Shown here piece after piece: positions 15,868 through 23,545 of a stretch of DNA of 24,435 nucleotides (the stretch's first letter is position 1; every line of letters starts with the position of its first letter). Position numbers and translations under genes: made by a program. The DNA comes from Thiotrichales bacterium HSG1 (GTDB lineage: Bacteria > Pseudomonadota > Gammaproteobacteria > Beggiatoales > Beggiatoaceae), in assembly GCA_030378125.1 (NCBI GenBank), contig JAUCGN010000003.1, forward strand, positions 1 to 24,435. The letters run 5' to 3'. The notes beneath the pieces are model-generated. The model worked only from the letters and a program-made list of their open reading frames with translations. It was not told the DNA's origin and did no database searches.

Positions 15868-16653
15868 ATGATTCCTCATTTCCCTCGCAAACGTTTTGGT
15901 CAACATTTTTTACAAGATGAACAAACCATTCAACGTATAGTTAACGCAATATCTCCCACCTCTGACCAACATATAGTTGAGGTAGGTCCGGGCAAAGGTG
16001 CTTTAACAGAATACCTGCTTAAATATAACTGTCAATTAGATGCGATTGAGTTGGACAACGATCTAGTAAAAATAATTTTAGAAAAGTTTCACTCTTTTAA
16101 ACAATTGCGTATTCATAACAAGGATATTCTACAGTTTGACATTGGGCGATTAAAACCAGTTCCGTTAAGAATAATCGGTAACTTACCTTATAATATTTCG
16201 ACTCAATTATTATTTTATCTACTAAGCTATGTAAATATTGTGCAAGACATGACCTTCATGTTACAAAAAGAGGTGGTAAAACGTTTAATTGCCGTTCCGG
16301 CTACTTCTGACTATGGACGTTTATCAGTAACTCTACAGTATTATTATCAAATTTATGAATTGTTTGATGTAAAACCGGAGGCTTTTTGGCCTCCTCCTAA
16401 AGTTCAATCTAGCATAGTACAATTAATACCCCATTCAACTCCACCGGTTAAAATATTTAATCAACAACATTTTAAGCAAATTGTAACCACAACGTTTTCT
16501 AAACGCCGTAAAACATTACGCAATAACTTAAAAAATATCCTTGACGTTGAAACTATACAAAAAATTGGAATTGATCCTCAAGTTAGAGGGGAAACTTTGT
16601 CACTTGTAGAATTTGCCGAATTAGCAAATCAATTTACTTTACAAAATTCATAG
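15868..16653 (+). CDS. rsmA: 16S rRNA (adenine1518/1519-N6)-dimethyltransferase
   Basis: A 261-residue RsmA (KsgA), which dimethylates two adjacent adenines in the 3' terminal hairpin of 16S rRNA during late 30S assembly. Signatures: RKRFGQHFLQDE near the start, the SAM loop VEVGPGKGALTEYL (37-50), ELDNDL, the catalytic NLPY at 105-108, MLQKEVVKRL, and FWPPPKVQSSIVQL. The helical C-terminal domain (TTTFSKRRKTLRNNL) is intact. No purine-rich ribosome site precedes the ATG, since a hairpin occupies that place, so initiation may be weak or leaderless-like. The protease gene follows after 15 bp. In enterics rsmA usually neighbours pdxA and apaG; here it does not. Confidence 0.96.
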   Translation: MIPHFPRKRFGQHFLQDEQTIQRIVNAISPTSDQHIVEVGPGKGALTEYLLKYNCQLDAIELDNDLVKIILEKFHSFKQLRIHNKDILQFDIGRLKPVPLRIIGNLPYNISTQLLFYLLSYVNIVQDMTFMLQKEVVKRLIAVPATSDYGRLSVTLQYYYQIYELFDVKPEAFWPPPKVQSSIVQLIPHSTPPVKIFNQQHFKQIVTTTFSKRRKTLRNNLKNILDVETIQKIGIDPQVRGETLSLVEFAELANQFTLQNS

Positions 16654-16668
16654 TTTTTAATCAATAAT

Positions 16669-17982
16669 ATGCGTATTTATCATCTTATCTGTTTAACTTT
16701 AATCCTAATTTTTCAGTCTGTAAGTGCAGAATTACCTGTTAGAATTAATTCTCAACCATTGCCTAGTCTAGCTCCTATGTTAGAAAGAGTAATGCCAGCA
16801 GTAGTTAATATTTCTTCTAGCAGTCGTACTCGTTCTTCTTATAATCCATTGTTTAACGACCCATTTTTTCGCCGTTTTTTTAATATTCCAGAACAACGTA
16901 AAGAAAAACAAAGTCGCGGTTCTGGAGTTATTATTGACGCTGAAGCTGGTCATGTAATAACAAATAACCATGTAATTGATAAAGCAGATAAAATATCTAT
17001 AACTTTACTAAATGGTGAACAGATAAATGCTGAGTTAATAGGAACTGATCCAGAAACCGATATAGCTTTATTGCAAGTTCCACCAGAAAAATTGACTTCT
17101 ATAACTTTGGCCGATTCTTCCCAATTACGAGTGGGAGACTTTGTGGTTGCAATTGGCAATCCTTTTGGTTTAGGTCAAACAGTAACTTCGGGTATTATCA
17201 GTGCCTTGGGACGCAGTGGTTTAGGCATTGAAGGTTATGAGGATTTCATTCAAACTGATGCCTCAATTAATCCGGGTAATTCTGGTGGTGCTTTGGTTAA
17301 TTTGCATGGTGAACTGATTGGAATTAATACTGCTATTATTGCTCCAGGTGGTGGTAATGTTGGGATTGGGTTTGCTATTCCAAGTAATATGGTTGAACAA
17401 GTTGTTAGCCACCTTGTGGAATTTGGAGAAATGCAGCGCGGTCAATTGGGTGTTGTGTTACAAGAGCTAACTCCAAAACTAGCAACGGCATTTGGAATGA
17501 GTAATAACAAGGGAGCTGTTATATCCAAAGTTGAACCTGAAACGGCTGCTGATAAAGCCGGTTTAGAATCTGGTGATGTCATTATTGCTATTAACAATAA
17601 AACTATCAATTCAGCTACAGATGTTAAAAATCGGATTGGTTTATTACGAATTGGTGAACAGGTAAAAGTTACGGTTATTAGAAAAGGTAAAACATATAAT
17701 TTTTATGCAGTTATGGCTGATTCTAAAACTGAAGGTGGAACAATAAGCCTGTATTTAAAAGGCACTATTTTAAAAGATAGTAGTGACAGTATTCATATTC
17801 AAAAAGTGGTCAAAAATAGCAATGCTTGGAAAATAGGTTTTCGTAAAGGTGATGTTATTATTGGATTTAATCGTAAAGAAATAAAAACTGTGGAAGACTT
17901 AACCTATTATTTTGAGCGCTATAACCCTCGTTCAATTCAAATTCGTCGAGATGGTGATATTTTATCAGTTTGGTTGAACTAA
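16669..17982 (+). CDS. DegQ/HtrA-family periplasmic serine protease
   Basis: A 437-residue trypsin-like protease with two PDZ domains, acting in periplasmic protein quality control. The signal peptide ends near SVSA-EL (residue 20). Catalytic triad: His101 in TNNHVID, Asp131 in TDIALLQV, Ser205 in GNSGGAL. The activation-loop region (RRFFNIPEQRKEKQSRGSG) is short, as in DegQ rather than DegP. PDZ1 starts about 255 (RGQLGVVLQELTPKLATAFG) and PDZ2 about 352, ending with RRDGDILSVWLN. Length fits DegQ (about 455). It lies 15 bp after rsmA, same strand, so they are probably co-transcribed. No clear ribosome site. It could equally be named degQ or htrA; I leave the symbol blank. Confidence 0.93.
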   Translation: MRIYHLICLTLILIFQSVSAELPVRINSQPLPSLAPMLERVMPAVVNISSSSRTRSSYNPLFNDPFFRRFFNIPEQRKEKQSRGSGVIIDAEAGHVITNNHVIDKADKISITLLNGEQINAELIGTDPETDIALLQVPPEKLTSITLADSSQLRVGDFVVAIGNPFGLGQTVTSGIISALGRSGLGIEGYEDFIQTDASINPGNSGGALVNLHGELIGINTAIIAPGGGNVGIGFAIPSNMVEQVVSHLVEFGEMQRGQLGVVLQELTPKLATAFGMSNNKGAVISKVEPETAADKAGLESGDVIIAINNKTINSATDVKNRIGLLRIGEQVKVTVIRKGKTYNFYAVMADSKTEGGTISLYLKGTILKDSSDSIHIQKVVKNSNAWKIGFRKGDVIIGFNRKEIKTVEDLTYYFERYNPRSIQIRRDGDILSVWLN

Positions 17983-18122
17983 CCTGCTGAAGCATGAATT
18001 ATAGAATATTTTGAAGTTCAAAGACTTATCTGTTACAGTAATCAACAAAATATGCACGAAGTATATAGTTTGACTTTCGACTGGAAATCGTGCTTTCAGC
18101 TGAGGGTAAAACTGACTAAAAG

Positions 18123-18251
18123 TCATTCAATCTTAAAATCGTTATCGTTTGGATGTTTGTCATGAGTATCAAGATATTCTTTAATTGGTAGCCAAATAGG
18201 TCGGGTTAGATTATTGAGCAAAGCAAAATAACGTAACCCGACATTTTCCAT
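18123..18251 (-). pseudogene. Possible C-terminal coding remnant joined to a repeat
   Basis: A 42-codon frame on the minus strand. Its last 24 residues read like a real C-terminus (LPIKEYLDTHDKHPNDNDF, KIE). Its first part is read from the dispersed repeat at 18196-18304 (NVGLRY...LTRP), and a similar reading comes from the second copy of that repeat, so this part is not a true N-terminus. There is no ribosome site. A decayed gene truncated by the repeat is the likeliest reading. The rest of the gap 17983-18322 holds nothing else I can identify. Confidence 0.3.
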
Positions 18252-18304
18252 AATACAATTTTGATGAAGTTTTGTCCGATTATGTTTTGCTTAATCAGAC
18301 CTAT
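18196..18304. repeat. Dispersed palindromic repeat (copy 1 of the 'aggtcgggtta' family)
   Basis: The left end ATAGGTCGGGTTAG and an internal AACGTAACCCGACATTT match the element at 21847-21964. The right end (TTAATCAGACCTAT) is a degraded inverted copy of the left end. Length is about 109 bp. It lies downstream of both converging genes (the protease and the propeller protein), a usual place for such elements. Confidence 0.7.
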
Positions 18305-18322
18305 GTGGCTGTCTTAAATTAT

Positions 18323-20323
18323 TTATTCAGCTGTGTAAATTTTTACATAATCCAAATAATTATCATACCTATAAGAACGACCCTCAATAACAACATAGAA
18401 ATCTTCATCTTTCACATAATCCACATTACTTTCCTTGTGAAAAGAGTTTCCATCAATTGATATATCAATTTCTCTTTCACATGTAGAAGCAATTTTATGA
18501 TGAATTGTGTAGGTGTGCCAATCTCCATCATTGTAATTGGATTCTATTCTTCTTGATTTTGCATCACCAGAAATATCCGCAGAAACTTCATATGGACGAT
18601 TAGTAAAATCATGATTTCTAGAACCATATATAAGAATAAACGCCTCAGCTCTACCAGTATTTCTACTGCCTAAAAAAGGAGTAGTTTTAATAGATAGCAT
18701 ATTAGTCAACCAATAATTTTGGCTTGACAGAGGCTGCTTTAACCTAAATTCAACCTTAAATTCTTTATCCCAAGGCAATCTAAACTTATTCAGATATGAA
18801 CCACTATGATAATTTGCATCTCCGTTACTGTCCCAAACATATCCATCTTCAGCTTCAGATATAGACAACTTTTGAGGAATTGGTGATCCAGCAGAACTCC
18901 AATCACCACCATTTGGGGTAAAATTATCAAATTGCTCTGTATATTTAAGAGTCATTGGTTTTTGTTTGACAGTAGAACAACTTCCACCTTCAACATCGTC
19001 AACAAGAGAACAAGCCTTCGTTGGCCAAGCAATCCCTTCCACATCATCATAGCCAGTTGCAATTTCAGTTTCCGCCGTTATTTGACAGGTATTCACATCT
19101 ATCACACCAAGAGGTAAGCCATTTTTACCATGTAAACCAAATATTAAGGTATCGTCAGGCAAAGTATCCAAAGCTTCAATTTCTAACGATTGAGTTAGTT
19201 CTTCGCAAACGGTGGTGACAGTATTTCCGTCATAAGCTAATAACTTAACTCCGGCATCTGGGTTATTTCGCACATTCTCTACACCAAATAACATAGTTCC
19301 GGCTGTATTCCACGTTAAGTCTTCAACTTCACCAGAGTATGTGGCAACCAAATTAGCTTTTCCAGTGGTGGTATCAATAGTGACAAGTCCATCACCAGTT
19401 GCCCAACCCCATAAAATACCATCAGGATGGAATGATAAACCATCAATTTCTTTGAAGCCAGTGGAACCAATTTCAGTCAATTGACCGGTAGTTTTATCAA
19501 CATTGTAGAGATAACCTTGTTTTTTGGTATCTTTTCCAGAAGCAGCAAATAATTCTGTTGTTTGTGGATGAATATCAAGGGCTTCAATATCATGAGCTTT
19601 TTTCATTTCTCCGAGAGCTTTAACTTCAAATGTTTCTGGAGTAATGGTTAAGAATTGGGTGTTGTTTAAGCCTTCATCGTGGACACCGTAAAGTTGACAG
19701 GTTGGAGTTTTTTCTATAATAGTCCTATCTATGTAATCTAACAAACCTTGCTTAGGACAAAAATATGTCCAAAAATTGTTGTTTCTATTTAGGTTTCCTC
19801 CAGCATAATTGCTAGCATTTTTCCAACATTTACCTAAATTTACATCTACATCAACTGATTTATATAATAAACTTTTTCCATCAGAAGCATACATTCTATA
19901 TTCAGGAAAAGACTCGTATAGTGTATTGGCATAAAAAGCATATCGATCATGCCCATTAAGCGGTTTGTTTTCAGATGAATAATACATTTCGTATTTATCA
20001 GATTGGTTTGTGAAATTACCAATTACACATTCTTTTAGCAATTTATAACCATCATCCAAAGTAAATGCCCTCAAAGTGATACTATTGCTAGTGCTACTTA
20101 TTGAGCCGGATGGATGATTTGGATTCAGAGCATAATGAATTTCACTTGAAGTAGACAAAGTAGATTCGTCTATAACACAAGTTTCAGAAAATACATAGTT
20201 ATTTGCCATTAAACCCACGACAAGAACACCATGCCACCAAGCTGGTTTTTTACACCCAACTTGACCTTTTTTAAAATTTGCACTATTCTGTCCAACAGAA
20301 GTGCGTTTTGGTTGTCGGTTCAT
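18323..20323 (-). CDS. Exported beta-propeller plus lectin-like protein
   Basis: A 666-residue protein likely outside the cell. The N-terminus has a long basic leader of about 28 residues, then a hydrophobic core (HGVLVVGLMANNYVFS), cleavage near VFS-ET. A cysteine-containing region (about 47-210) follows. A propeller of repeated blades runs from about 213 to 440 (LYGVHDEGLNNTQFLTITPE, IDGLSFHPDGILWGWATGDG, LVTIDTTTGKANLVATYSGE). A C-terminal beta-sandwich from about 460 to the end resembles concanavalin A-like/LamG folds (WDKEFKVEFRLKQPLSSQNY, DGDWHTYTIHHK). Propellers of this type resemble DUF4394-like and esterase-like secreted repeats. An AAGGA ribosome site lies about 10 bp before the ATG. 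Function unknown; surface binding is plausible. Confidence 0.75.
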   Translation of the reverse strand: MNRQPKRTSVGQNSANFKKGQVGCKKPAWWHGVLVVGLMANNYVFSETCVIDESTLSTSSEIHYALNPNHPSGSISSTSNSITLRAFTLDDGYKLLKECVIGNFTNQSDKYEMYYSSENKPLNGHDRYAFYANTLYESFPEYRMYASDGKSLLYKSVDVDVNLGKCWKNASNYAGGNLNRNNNFWTYFCPKQGLLDYIDRTIIEKTPTCQLYGVHDEGLNNTQFLTITPETFEVKALGEMKKAHDIEALDIHPQTTELFAASGKDTKKQGYLYNVDKTTGQLTEIGSTGFKEIDGLSFHPDGILWGWATGDGLVTIDTTTGKANLVATYSGEVEDLTWNTAGTMLFGVENVRNNPDAGVKLLAYDGNTVTTVCEELTQSLEIEALDTLPDDTLIFGLHGKNGLPLGVIDVNTCQITAETEIATGYDDVEGIAWPTKACSLVDDVEGGSCSTVKQKPMTLKYTEQFDNFTPNGGDWSSAGSPIPQKLSISEAEDGYVWDSNGDANYHSGSYLNKFRLPWDKEFKVEFRLKQPLSSQNYWLTNMLSIKTTPFLGSRNTGRAEAFILIYGSRNHDFTNRPYEVSADISGDAKSRRIESNYNDGDWHTYTIHHKIASTCEREIDISIDGNSFHKESNVDYVKDEDFYVVIEGRSYRYDNYLDYVKIYTAE

Positions 20324-20400
20324 TAGTTTATATCCTTAATTTCGACATTAAAAAAACGGTGGACTTGATTGGATTCACTTTGCACGGTTCTTCCACTCAA

Positions 20401-20470
20401 AATCCACCAAATGGTTTAACTATCTTAAGCTGGCACCTTAAAATAGCACTTCTCCTTCCATCAGCCAATC
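20401..20470. repeat. 70-bp direct repeat flanking the nuclease-fusion gene (left copy)
   Basis: It matches 21726-21796 in the same orientation with one substitution and one single-base indel. Both copies run from AATCCACCAAATGG to CATCAGCCAATC. The two bracket the gene at 20528-21664. On the minus strand this copy lies in a 43-codon frame (20397-20528) whose ATG overlaps the stop of the nuclease gene (TAATG); that frame is broken in the other copy, so I do not call it a gene. Confidence 0.9.
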
Positions 20471-20527
20471 CAACCAGCCAATGTCTCACACCAACTTGCC
20501 AGAAGTTAAAAATGGTGTAAAATTCCA

Positions 20528-21664
20528 TTAATACAAATTACCCAAAGATTTAACATTACAAGAATCAACAACATCATACAATTTAACCACATCCCCAACT
20601 TGAGCATGTAAAATTCCATTAACCAAAGTTTTCAAACCAACCAAATGATGAAAACGCACTACCCGATGGCCTTTATTAATAAATTTTTCCCTTTTTGCTT
20701 CCAATTGCTGATCATAAAAAGCATGATTTTCATAACCATTGCACTCAAGCACAAGATTCAACTCCTTAACAAAGAAATCAACTTTATACTTACCAATCAT
20801 ATAATTATGATGAAAACTAAATCCAGCAAAAATCTCTTCTAAAACTTGCTGCCACTCAATTTCACCTTTGGTATCCAATTTCGCCAAAGAACTTTGACTA
20901 CCAAACATTTGCTCTTTCAAACCAATCCCAATCACTGAATCCATCCCCAAAGCAATCGTTCCCACATCCTGCACCGAATACCCATTCATCCGAGAAGCCT
21001 TTGAACCCATAGCCCGAATTGTTGCACGGTCTAACCGAATCGGTTCAATTTCATTACGTCTTTTACTCAGATAACTATTCAACGTACTCAAAGGAATATC
21101 AAGAAAATTAGTAATATCAGTTTTAATAGCAACCTCATCACCCACCGAACATTTCAAACCAGATTTTCTCATTAACTCAACAATATCTGTATAATTCTTT
21201 TGAGCAGTTTGTTGGAGGTTAACTGGTAAACCACAAGCCTCTTTCATAACCGCATACAATGCAGTATCAGCAAGAGCAGCTAGTAAAAGTACACATTTTC
21301 TCCCAACGTGCATTTGGTTCTTTTGGAGAGCATTATTCCCAATCGCCATAGCATATGCACGTATTATTGTTGATACAACTGTACTACTATAAACAACAAT
21401 TTTTCGACCTTGATAAGGACTATTTTTAGCACTAACTTCTACTTGAGTAGTAGCCATGCTAAAATCCTTATCAATGAATGGCTTAACTGTTTTTGGAAGG
21501 CCAGTAGTAGCCATGCCCTGTAATGCTCTATGTCTTATTTCTAATAACTTGGCTAAACCACGCTCACTCATAACTGGAGTATCATCATTAAGTACATAAA
21601 CATCGCATTTAATACCGGGAATAATTTCCACTTGACCATAATGTATAGCTTGTCTTTCTTCCAT
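20528..21664 (-). CDS. Antirepressor-like protein fused to a DUF559/Vsr-like nuclease domain
   Basis: A 378-residue protein. The N-terminal part (to about 150) resembles phage antirepressor-type or P63C-like proteins: TPVMSERGLAKLLEIRHRAL, GLPKTVKPFIDK, GRKIVVYSSTVVSTIIRAYA. The middle (about 175-250) has a helix-turn-helix-like stretch (TDITNFLDIPLSTLNSYLSK). The C-terminal 110 residues resemble a PD-(D/E)xK nuclease of the DUF559/Vsr type: Glu270, Asp296 in YKVDFFVKELNLVLECNGYE, Glu307 and Asn309 (ECN where ExD or ExK is usual), then KREKFINKGHRVVRFHH. ATG with a distant AGG. It is a single leftward gene between 70-bp direct repeats, with no phage genes near. It may act on DNA in regulation or defence; that is inference. 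Confidence 0.65.
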   Translation of the reverse strand: MEERQAIHYGQVEIIPGIKCDVYVLNDDTPVMSERGLAKLLEIRHRALQGMATTGLPKTVKPFIDKDFSMATTQVEVSAKNSPYQGRKIVVYSSTVVSTIIRAYAMAIGNNALQKNQMHVGRKCVLLLAALADTALYAVMKEACGLPVNLQQTAQKNYTDIVELMRKSGLKCSVGDEVAIKTDITNFLDIPLSTLNSYLSKRRNEIEPIRLDRATIRAMGSKASRMNGYSVQDVGTIALGMDSVIGIGLKEQMFGSQSSLAKLDTKGEIEWQQVLEEIFAGFSFHHNYMIGKYKVDFFVKELNLVLECNGYENHAFYDQQLEAKREKFINKGHRVVRFHHLVGLKTLVNGILHAQVGDVVKLYDVVDSCNVKSLGNLY

Positions 21665-21725
21665 AATAAAATACCTGTGTAAAAAATATGATTATCAACC
21701 AATTTCTTATCACAGTCAACTGACC

Positions 21726-21796
21726 AATCCACCAAATGGTTTAACTATCTTAAGCTGGCATCTTAAAAATAGCACTTCTCCTTCCATCAGCCAATC
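21726..21796. repeat. 70-bp direct repeat flanking the nuclease-fusion gene (right copy)
   Basis: The second copy of the repeat at 20401-20470, starting 1325 bp to the right and in the same orientation. It lies 62 bp upstream of the start of the nuclease-fusion gene, so the promoter of that gene may be within or next to it. Confidence 0.9.
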
Positions 21797-21846
21797 TCCA
21801 CTTGAACCAGAGAAATAATTCAAACTTCGCTTAAAATATTAGCAAT

Positions 21847-21964
21847 TGTAGGTCGGGTTAGCTTATCAAGCGTAGCACGATAACGTAACCCGACATTTAC
21901 CAAAATTAACGCTTTTGTCGGATTACGTTTTTTTACTGTGCAAAAAAATCTAACCCGACCTACA
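21847..21964. repeat. 118-bp palindromic element, 15-bp perfect terminal inverted repeats
   Basis: TGTAGGTCGGGTTAG (21847-21861) is the exact reverse complement of 21950-21964. Internal AACGTAACCCGACATTT and TTGTCGGATTACG form a second pair of partial inverted repeats. It is a better-preserved copy of the element at 18196-18304. 'GTAGGTCGGGTTAG...' repeats are, from memory, widespread in proteobacterial intergenic DNA. Confidence 0.8.
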
Positions 21965-21993
21965 TGACTATCCTTAACTGGCATTAAGTCCCA

Positions 21994-22188
21994 TTTCTGT
22001 TACCATTAAGAACCATTAACAATTAAGAAACTTGGCTCTTAACTTGATATACGAAAGAATCTCAATAAATTGACAAAATTGTTTAAAACAAGCAAACTAA
22101 TTTTTAATTTCTGTTATCATGAAAGCCATTAACAGTAAAAAATTTGGCTCTTAACTTGGTATACGAAAGAATCTCAATAAATTGACAA
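21994..22188. repeat. Two tandem direct repeats of about 80 bp, period about 113 bp
   Basis: Copy 1 is 21994-22076 and copy 2 is 22108-22188. Both start TTTCTGTTA and end in a 45-bp block (22032-22076 and 22144-22188) that differs at one base, including TATACGAAAGAATCTC and TTGACAA. The first halves are less alike, so the 45-bp block is under constraint or recently copied. No frame is open across it. Duplicated small RNA, protein-binding sites or a recent duplication are all possible. Confidence 0.85.
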
Positions 22189-22335
22189 TTTGAAAGATAA
22201 AAATAATTATTTAAATAGATAACCACATATTTTTATTGATAATATTTTCTTAAATAAATTTACAACGAATATTGCCATTAAGCATTTTGTCAAAAAACAG
22301 AGCATCTTTATGTAGACACCCTTCAAAAAGCGGTT

Positions 22336-22435
22336 AACAGTTATTTCGGGAATGGAGTGAAACGGATTTCCCGAAACTGATTGTTAAATGTGGGTTTCGG
22401 GAAATCCACTGCGTTCCATTCCCGAAACAACTGTT
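22336..22435. repeat. Inverted pair of 42-bp repeats upstream of the sigma-like gene
   Basis: 22336-22377 and 22394-22435 are inverted copies, differing at position 8 and in the loop of the hairpin. Each arm is itself a hairpin (TTTCGGGAA...TTCCCGAAA). The left arm also matches 4131-4168. It ends 72 bp before the next ATG. Confidence 0.85.
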
Positions 22436-22507
22436 CACAACTTTTGCGTGAATATGAAGGATGTCCTTTTTTATAATTAAATATAAGAATTAAAAAGGTA
22501 GGTAAAC

Positions 22508-23479
22508 ATGCCAGACTATAAAAAGCTTTTAGAGCTATTGGAAAAAACTGAGCAACTTGAGAAATATGCAGAATCACAAATAGAGCTATATAACGAATCA
22601 ATTAAACATTCACTTTGTAATACAGACCATGAGCGAGAGCCTTGTAAAATAACGGATAAGGGTGAGCCTTTGTGTAATCAAACTTTGGACGCATCATCTC
22701 TTTTGAAAATCGCTATGAATAATTTGGAGGAGGGAATATATATACCAGCTACCAAAGGTTCAAATGCTTTGCCCGGTCAAAATAAGATAATGACTAAATC
22801 AAATGAGGAACAAAAACAGTTTGTTTTTGATGCGGTTTTGTTGGCGATTGAAAATTGTGTTAAATGTTTTCCTATGTTTTGTCGTATAAATATTTATCAA
22901 CAAATTAATAGTCCTTGTTATATGTTATATGCCAAGAAAAAACGTAAAGAATATAACCTTAATTTGCCTCCAGATGAGTTAATTGAAATAACAATTAATA
23001 AACGCCTACTTAATCCCTCGGTTTGCTTTCCAAGACCAAATACAAAAGAGACTTTGAAAGCTTTTATCTACCGGCATATTAAAGGTTGCGCCCAAGATAA
23101 TCTTAAAAAAATGGGAAGTATAAATGACATTGATTCATCAACCATCAGCGATGATAAGTCAACTGAGCTATTAATTATTCTTCAAGATTTATTTGAACAA
23201 ATTGGTAACGAAATTGATAGTATTTCAAATCCAAATTCAGATATACAAGAACGGATTCAAAAGTTTTTTGCTGCTTTAAAAAGTGGAGAAATTGATCTAA
23301 TAGAGGATAATGATGAAGAAATTGCCGAAAAATTAGATATAAATAAACGTCAATATATATATTTTCGTGACGAGTATTTTAAATTCATTGTTACATCTCT
23401 TATAACTCTTAAAGAACTTGAAGATTTATGCGTTAAGCTGAAAGGAATTTATATTGAACCAAGTAATGAAAATGATTGA
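22508..23479 (+). CDS. Unrecognised protein with sigma-factor-like segments
   Basis: A 323-residue soluble protein rich in charged residues. The first 35 residues look like a coiled coil, then a cysteine-containing linker (CNTDHEREPC, near 37-56). Residues about 180-203 (KETLKAFIYRHIKGCAQDNL, KKMG) recall sigma-70 region 2.3-2.4, where a 'YAY.RIKGAI.D.LR' pattern is usual. Residues about 266-293 (EDNDEEIAEKLDINKRQYIY, FRDEYFKF) recall a region-4 helix-turn-helix (EIAE.LgIs..qV...r...). The resemblance is weak and the core between them is not typical, so this is at most a diverged sigma-like protein. An AAGGTAGG ribosome site precedes the ATG. The next gene encodes a single-pass membrane protein, which would fit a sigma/anti-sigma arrangement; the pairing is inference. 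Confidence 0.55.
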   Translation: MPDYKKLLELLEKTEQLEKYAESQIELYNESIKHSLCNTDHEREPCKITDKGEPLCNQTLDASSLLKIAMNNLEEGIYIPATKGSNALPGQNKIMTKSNEEQKQFVFDAVLLAIENCVKCFPMFCRINIYQQINSPCYMLYAKKKRKEYNLNLPPDELIEITINKRLLNPSVCFPRPNTKETLKAFIYRHIKGCAQDNLKKMGSINDIDSSTISDDKSTELLIILQDLFEQIGNEIDSISNPNSDIQERIQKFFAALKSGEIDLIEDNDEEIAEKLDINKRQYIYFRDEYFKFIVTSLITLKELEDLCVKLKGIYIEPSNEND

Positions 23480-23488
23480 AAGTTCTTA

Positions 23489-23520
23489 AGACCAACTAGT
23501 TTTGGAAACCTGTCAGGTCT
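23489..23520. repeat. Short palindromic repeat between the paired genes
   Basis: AGACC (23489-23493) pairs with GGTCT (23516-23520), and the inner part GTTTT/AAACC pairs loosely. The right half AAACCTGTCAGGTCT looks like one arm of the AGACCTGACAGG-type repeats I recall from cyanobacteria and Beggiatoa-like genomes. With no T-run it is not a good terminator. Confidence 0.5.
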
Positions 23521-23545
23521 GATTCAAATATGAGGAAAAACCATT

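Larger units (their letters stand above)
21665..22507. other. 843-bp non-coding region packed with repeats
   Basis: No coding frame is convincing. In order it holds the right copy of the 70-bp direct repeat, a 118-bp palindromic element, two 80-bp direct repeats, an AT-rich stretch, and a 100-bp inverted pair that ends 72 bp before the next gene. Four repeat families in one gap mark it as a site of repeated insertion or rearrangement. Confidence 0.7.

Noticed and set aside
20397..20528. 43-codon frame whose ATG overlaps the stop of the nuclease-fusion gene
   Set aside because: More than half of it lies in the 70-bp direct repeat, and the same frame is broken in the other copy, so coding is unlikely.
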